DNA of 64,000 nucleotides from Nucisporomicrobium flavum. GTDB taxonomy: Bacteria > Actinomycetota > Actinomycetes > Mycobacteriales > Micromonosporaceae. Positions 61,033 to 64,000 of this stretch are shown piece by piece. Numbering within the stretch: the stretch's first letter is position 1; the number at the start of each line of letters is the position of its first letter. The position numbers and the translations under genes were made by a program. The notes under the pieces were generated by a model, which was not told the origin of the DNA, made no database searches, and saw only the letters and a program-made list of their open reading frames with translations. Location: the NCBI RefSeq assembly GCF_016464385.1, contig NZ_JADMLH010000004.1:124001-188000 (forward strand). The letters run 5' to 3'.

Positions 61033-61707
61033 TCAGCCGCCCTGGATCTGCTTGAGCATGGAGTCGATCAGGTTGATCTCGCCCTGCTGGCCGCGGACCA
61101 TCGAGTCCGCGATCCAGCGCACGTCCTTGTTGTCCGACATGTCGAGGATCTCCTGCGCCATGTGGATGCCGCCCACGTGGTGCTGGCGCATCAGCGTGAG
61201 GAATTGGATGTCGAGGTCCTTGCCGGTGGCCTTGCGCAGGGCCGCGAGCTGCTCCGGGGTCGCCATGCCCGGCATGAGGCCGTTGCGGATCGAGCCCTCG
61301 GAGCCCGGCATCCAGGCCATCGGCTCGCCGGTGCCGGTGAGGCTGAGCTTCCAGTCGCGGAGCCAGGCCTGCATGGTGGCGATCTGGCCGTGCTGGGTGA
61401 GGGCGATGTCGCCGGCGAGGGTGACGATCTGCGGGTTGGTGGAGTTGGCGTGGGCGATCATCGACATCTCCACCGCCTGGGCGTGGTGGGTGCTCATGTC
61501 GCGCAGGAAGCCGGCCTCGGCCGATTCCTCGCCCGGGGTGCCGATGGTGCGGGCGCCGAGGAAGCCCGCGGCGCCACCCAGCAGCAGGCCCAGGACGAGC
61601 GCCAGGGCGATCCAGCCCGCCCCGAACCGGCGGGCGCCGGTCGGGGTGGGGCCGTCGGCCGCGGCGGTGTCCTGGTCTGCCGGGCCGGGATCGGTGGAGA
61701 CGGTCAT
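61033..61707 (-). CDS. DUF305 domain membrane-anchored protein
   Basis: The 224-residue protein has one N-terminal membrane segment (AGWIALALVLGLLLGGAAGFLGA) and an extracytoplasmic DUF305 domain with its ferritin-like His motifs: GFLRDMSTHHAQAVEMSMIAH and FLTLMRQHHVGGIHMAQEILD. DUF305 proteins bind metals, often copper, or act in redox stress. Its ATG shares one base with the stop of the DUF3105 gene, so the two are co-expressed. It ends 64 bases before the tRNA. Confidence 0.92.
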   Translation of the reverse strand: MTVSTDPGPADQDTAAADGPTPTGARRFGAGWIALALVLGLLLGGAAGFLGARTIGTPGEESAEAGFLRDMSTHHAQAVEMSMIAHANSTNPQIVTLAGDIALTQHGQIATMQAWLRDWKLSLTGTGEPMAWMPGSEGSIRNGLMPGMATPEQLAALRKATGKDLDIQFLTLMRQHHVGGIHMAQEILDMSDNKDVRWIADSMVRGQQGEINLIDSMLKQIQGG

Positions 61708-62546
61708 CAGTTGCCCGGCTGGTCCATGTTCGTGCCGTTGCCCGCACCGGTGACCGGGCCGGTGGCCGTGTTGCCGCCGGAGCAGCCCGCGTTGGGCTCC
61801 AGGGTCGCGTTGACCCGCAGGTCCTTGATGAACTCGTCGATGCGCTTGTCGTCGGCGTTGTCGACCTTCAGCTGGTAGCCCCAGGCCTGCAGCGAGATGT
61901 TCTTGTCGAGGTTGGCGACCGGGCTCAGCATCAGGAAGTCCTTGCCCTGGACCTTGGACTTGAGCTTGTCGACCTGGTCGGCGCCGAGGCCCTGCTTGTA
62001 CGTGACCCAGACGGCACCGTGCTCGAGGCTGTGCACGGCGTGCTCGTTGGCGATGGGTTCGGTGTAGACGTCGCCCATGCAGTTCTGCCACTGCGCGTTG
62101 TGCGCGCCCCCGACCGGCGGGTTGGTGACGTACGTGAGGGCGCCGTCCTTGTGGTCCCGGGCGTCGATCTGCGGGTTCTTCTGCTCCCGGTAGTTCACGA
62201 TGCCCTCGATGCCGGCCGCCTTGTCCTCCCAGGTCTCGGCGCCCTTCATCGAGGCGAAGACGCCGTACCCGATGATGCCGGCCGCGAGGAGCACGACGAC
62301 GCCGGCGACGAGGATGGGGCCCCAGTTGCGGCCGCCGCTGACCTTGACCGGCGTGACCGGCTTGCGGCCCTTGCCGCCGCCCTTGCCCTGCGGGCCCTTG
62401 CCGCCGGGACGGTTGCCGGGCCTGGCGCCGGAGCCCCCGCCGGGCTTGGCACCCGACTTCGCGGCGGGCGGTTTGCCCTGGCCGGACGTCTTGTCGACCT
62501 TCACGGTGGACGGGACCCGCTCGGGACCCGGGGTGCTCATGCTCAT
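61707..62546 (-). CDS. DUF3105 domain membrane-anchored protein
   Basis: The 279-residue protein has a basic, Gly/Lys/Pro-rich cytoplasmic N terminus of about 75 residues, one membrane segment (ILVAGVVVLLAAGIIGYGVF) and an extracytoplasmic DUF3105 domain with NPPVGGAHNAQWQNCMGDVYTEPIANEHAVHSLEHGAVWVTYKQGL, where His residues in NEHAVHSLEHG suggest metal binding. The DUF3105-DUF305 pair next to argS is a recurring actinobacterial layout (from memory). A role in extracytoplasmic copper handling or redox is inferred. Confidence 0.92.
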   Translation of the reverse strand: MSMSTPGPERVPSTVKVDKTSGQGKPPAAKSGAKPGGGSGARPGNRPGGKGPQGKGGGKGRKPVTPVKVSGGRNWGPILVAGVVVLLAAGIIGYGVFASMKGAETWEDKAAGIEGIVNYREQKNPQIDARDHKDGALTYVTNPPVGGAHNAQWQNCMGDVYTEPIANEHAVHSLEHGAVWVTYKQGLGADQVDKLKSKVQGKDFLMLSPVANLDKNISLQAWGYQLKVDNADDKRIDEFIKDLRVNATLEPNAGCSGGNTATGPVTGAGNGTNMDQPGN

Positions 62547-62643
62547 CGTGCCTCGTCAATTCATCAGGGAGGTCGGCGCGGGCCCGCACGCAGCGCCCCG
62601 GTACGCCGCCGGGCGCCAAAGTCTACCCGGATAGCATGGCTCA

Positions 62644-64000
62644 GTGACTCCCGCTGACCTCGCTTCCACTGTTCTCACAGCTGCGCGTGCCGTATTCGTC
62701 ACCCGCGGCCTCGATGTCTCCCTGCTGCCCGAGACGACGACGGTGGAGCGGCCCCGCAACCCCGAGCACGGCGACTACGCCTCGACGATGCCGCTGCAGC
62801 TCGGCAAGAAGGCCGGCGTGCCGCCGCGCGAGCTGGCGTCGGCGCTGGCCGAGGAGCTGAGCAGCCGCCCGGGGATCAAGTCGGTGGAGATCGCCGGTCC
62901 GGGCTTCCTGAACATCCGCCTGGACGCGGCGGCGGCCGGTGTGCTGGCCCGTGACGTGGTGCTGGCCGGCGCCGAGTACGGCAACACCGACCGCCTCGCC
63001 GGGCTGCGGATCAACCTCGAGTTCGTCTCCGCCAACCCCACCGGTCCCGTACACATCGGCGGGGTCCGGTGGGCCGCCGTCGGCGACGCGCTGTCCCGGC
63101 TGCTGCGGGCGGCCGGCGCCGACGTCGGCACCGAGTACTACTTCAACGACGCGGGTTCGCAGATCGACCGCTTCGCCCGGTCCCTGTACGCGGCGGCCAA
63201 GGGCGAGCCCGCCCCGGAGGACGGGTACGGCGGCGCGTACATCGGCGAGATCGCGCAGGCGGTGATCGGGCAGGCGCCCGGCGTGCTGGAGGAGGCGGAG
63301 CCGGCGGCGCTCGAGACCTTCCGGCGCCTCGGCGTGGAGCTGATGTTCGCCGAGATCAAGCAGTCGCTGGCCGAGTTCGGCGTCCACTTCGACACGTACT
63401 TCAACGAGAAGGACCTGCACGACCGGGGTGAGCTGCAGGAGGCGCTGGACCGGCTGACCGAGCAGGGTCACGTGTACGAGGCCGACGGCGCCACCTGGCT
63501 GCGCACCACCGACTTCGGCGACGACAAGGACCGTGTCGTGCGCAAGTCCGACGGCGACTGGACGTATTTCGCCGCCGACTGCGCCTACTACCTCGACAAG
63601 CGCAAGCGCGGCTTCGAGAAGGTCGTCATCATGCTCGGCGCCGACCACCACGGGTACATCGGCCGGATGAAGGCGATGGTCGCGTGCTTCGGCGACGATC
63701 CGGCGGCCAACCTGGAGATCCTCATCGGCCAGCTGGTCAACCTGGTCCGCGACGGCGAGCCGGTGCGGATGAGCAAGCGCGCCGGCACGGTCATCACGCT
63801 CGAGGACTTCGTCGACGCGCTCGGGGTCGACGCGACCCGGTACGCCCTCGCCCGCGTCTCCTCGGACCAGCCGATCGACATCGACATCGAGAAGTGGACG
63901 AGGGCCAGCAACGACAACCCCGTGCACTACGTGCGGTACGTCGCGGCGCGGACGGCCAGCGTTGCCCGCAACGCCGCGGACATCGGGCTGACCCGGGGCG
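62644..64000 (+). CDS. argS: Arginyl-tRNA synthetase (3' end outside window)
   Basis: The first 452 codons are visible. The class-I signatures are clear: [19 protein letters not shown] contains the HIGH-type motif HIGG, and [26 protein letters not shown] contains the KMSKS-type motif [24 protein letters not shown] and [12 protein letters not shown] are typical of ArgRS. The N-terminal Add-1 domain (about residues 1-110) recognises the tRNA D loop. The GTG at 62644 is the start because the ATG at 62636 meets an in-frame stop at once. It is divergent from the DUF3105-DUF305 operon; the anticodon-binding domain lies beyond the right edge. Confidence 0.97.
   Translation, partial: MTPADLASTVLTAARAVFVTRGLDVSLLPETTTVERPRNPEHGDYASTMPLQLGKKAGVPPRELASALAEELSSRPGIKSVEIAGPGFLNIRLDAAAAGVLARDVVLAGAEYGNTDRLAGLRINLEFVSANPTGPVHIGGVRWAAVGDALSRLLRAAGADVGTEYYFNDAGSQIDRFARSLYAAAKGEPAPEDGYGGAYIGEIAQAVIGQAPGVLEEAEPAALETFRRLGVELMFAEIKQSLAEFGVHFDTYFNEKDLHDRGELQEALDRLTEQGHVYEADGATWLRTTDFGDDKDRVVRKSDGDWTYFAADCAYYLDKRKRGFEKVVIMLGADHHGYIGRMKAMVACFGDDPAANLEILIGQLVNLVRDGEPVRMSKRAGTVITLEDFVDALGVDATRYALARVSSDQPIDIDIEKWTRASNDNPVHYVRYVAARTASVARNAADIGLTRG

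Overview
The window looks like ordinary chromosome from a high-GC actinomycete, most likely the Micromonosporaceae (Actinoplanes or a close relative). Support comes from very high GC with codon third-position bias, frequent GTG starts, many 4-nt GTGA/ATGA stop-start overlaps, secreted glycoside hydrolases with Thr-Pro linkers and CBM5/12-type modules, several ECF sigma/anti-sigma systems, a SigK-RskA-MPT70-like locus, and DUF3105/DUF305 proteins beside argS. I see no prophage, insertion sequence, CRISPR array or rRNA. Genus-level placement is inference.

Layout. 1-8 kb: the 3' part of a CBM-GH18 chitinase, a coupled patatin-PlsC pair, an orphan clpP, a repeat-rich membrane protein, and a ddaH-rocD arginine/ornithine operon. 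8-18 kb: a PIN/NYN-like-FHA fusion, a pterin dehydratase, two paralogous LppX/LprG-like lipoproteins separated by non-coding tandem repeats, a Nei-type DNA glycosylase, a membrane-anchored polysaccharide deacetylase, a thiol-themed operon (GCS2-type ligase plus CoA-disulfide-reductase-like flavoprotein), and a small membrane protein with a YidC paralogue. 18-22.5 kb: a secreted polysaccharide-degradation island (GH16-CBM6 glucanase and two tandem CBM-GH18 chitinases). 22.5-29 kb: DedA, an HTTM-family pair, a TreS-like GH13, a FabG-like SDR, and a lipoprotein/glutathionylspermidine-synthase-like pair in the ygiB-ygiC arrangement.

29-41 kb is the regulatory core. It holds an AlbA/Schlafen-type ATP-binding protein preceded by a perfect 34-bp palindrome; a one-polypeptide ECF sigma factor-zinc-finger-transmembrane-AbfB (sugar-binding) fusion directly upstream of a GH10-CBM2 xylanase; a SigE-type sigma with a membrane-anchored repeat protein; and, divergently, sigK-rskA followed by an MPT70-like fasciclin lipoprotein and a membrane molybdopterin oxidoreductase. 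Near-identical candidate SigK promoters with the same 15-nt spacer lie before sigK and before the fasciclin gene.

41-64 kb: small regulators and their probable targets (AraC, STAS, GlxA, HxlR, MarR, the last two with clear palindromic operators in their divergent intergenic spaces), small membrane proteins, a CocE-type hydrolase divergent from a Ser/Thr kinase, a NarL-type two-component system whose kinase has an apparent one-base frameshift, a tRNA-Arg(CCG) with its own terminator, the DUF3105-DUF305 operon, and the 5' three quarters of argS running off the right edge.

Functionally the strongest theme is extracellular polysaccharide turnover (three GH18, GH16, GH10, a CE4 deacetylase) tied to envelope sensing by sigma factors. 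LacI-type palindromes at the GH16, GH10 and sugar-sensing sigma genes suggest shared carbon control. All calls are by eye from sequence; no database search was run.
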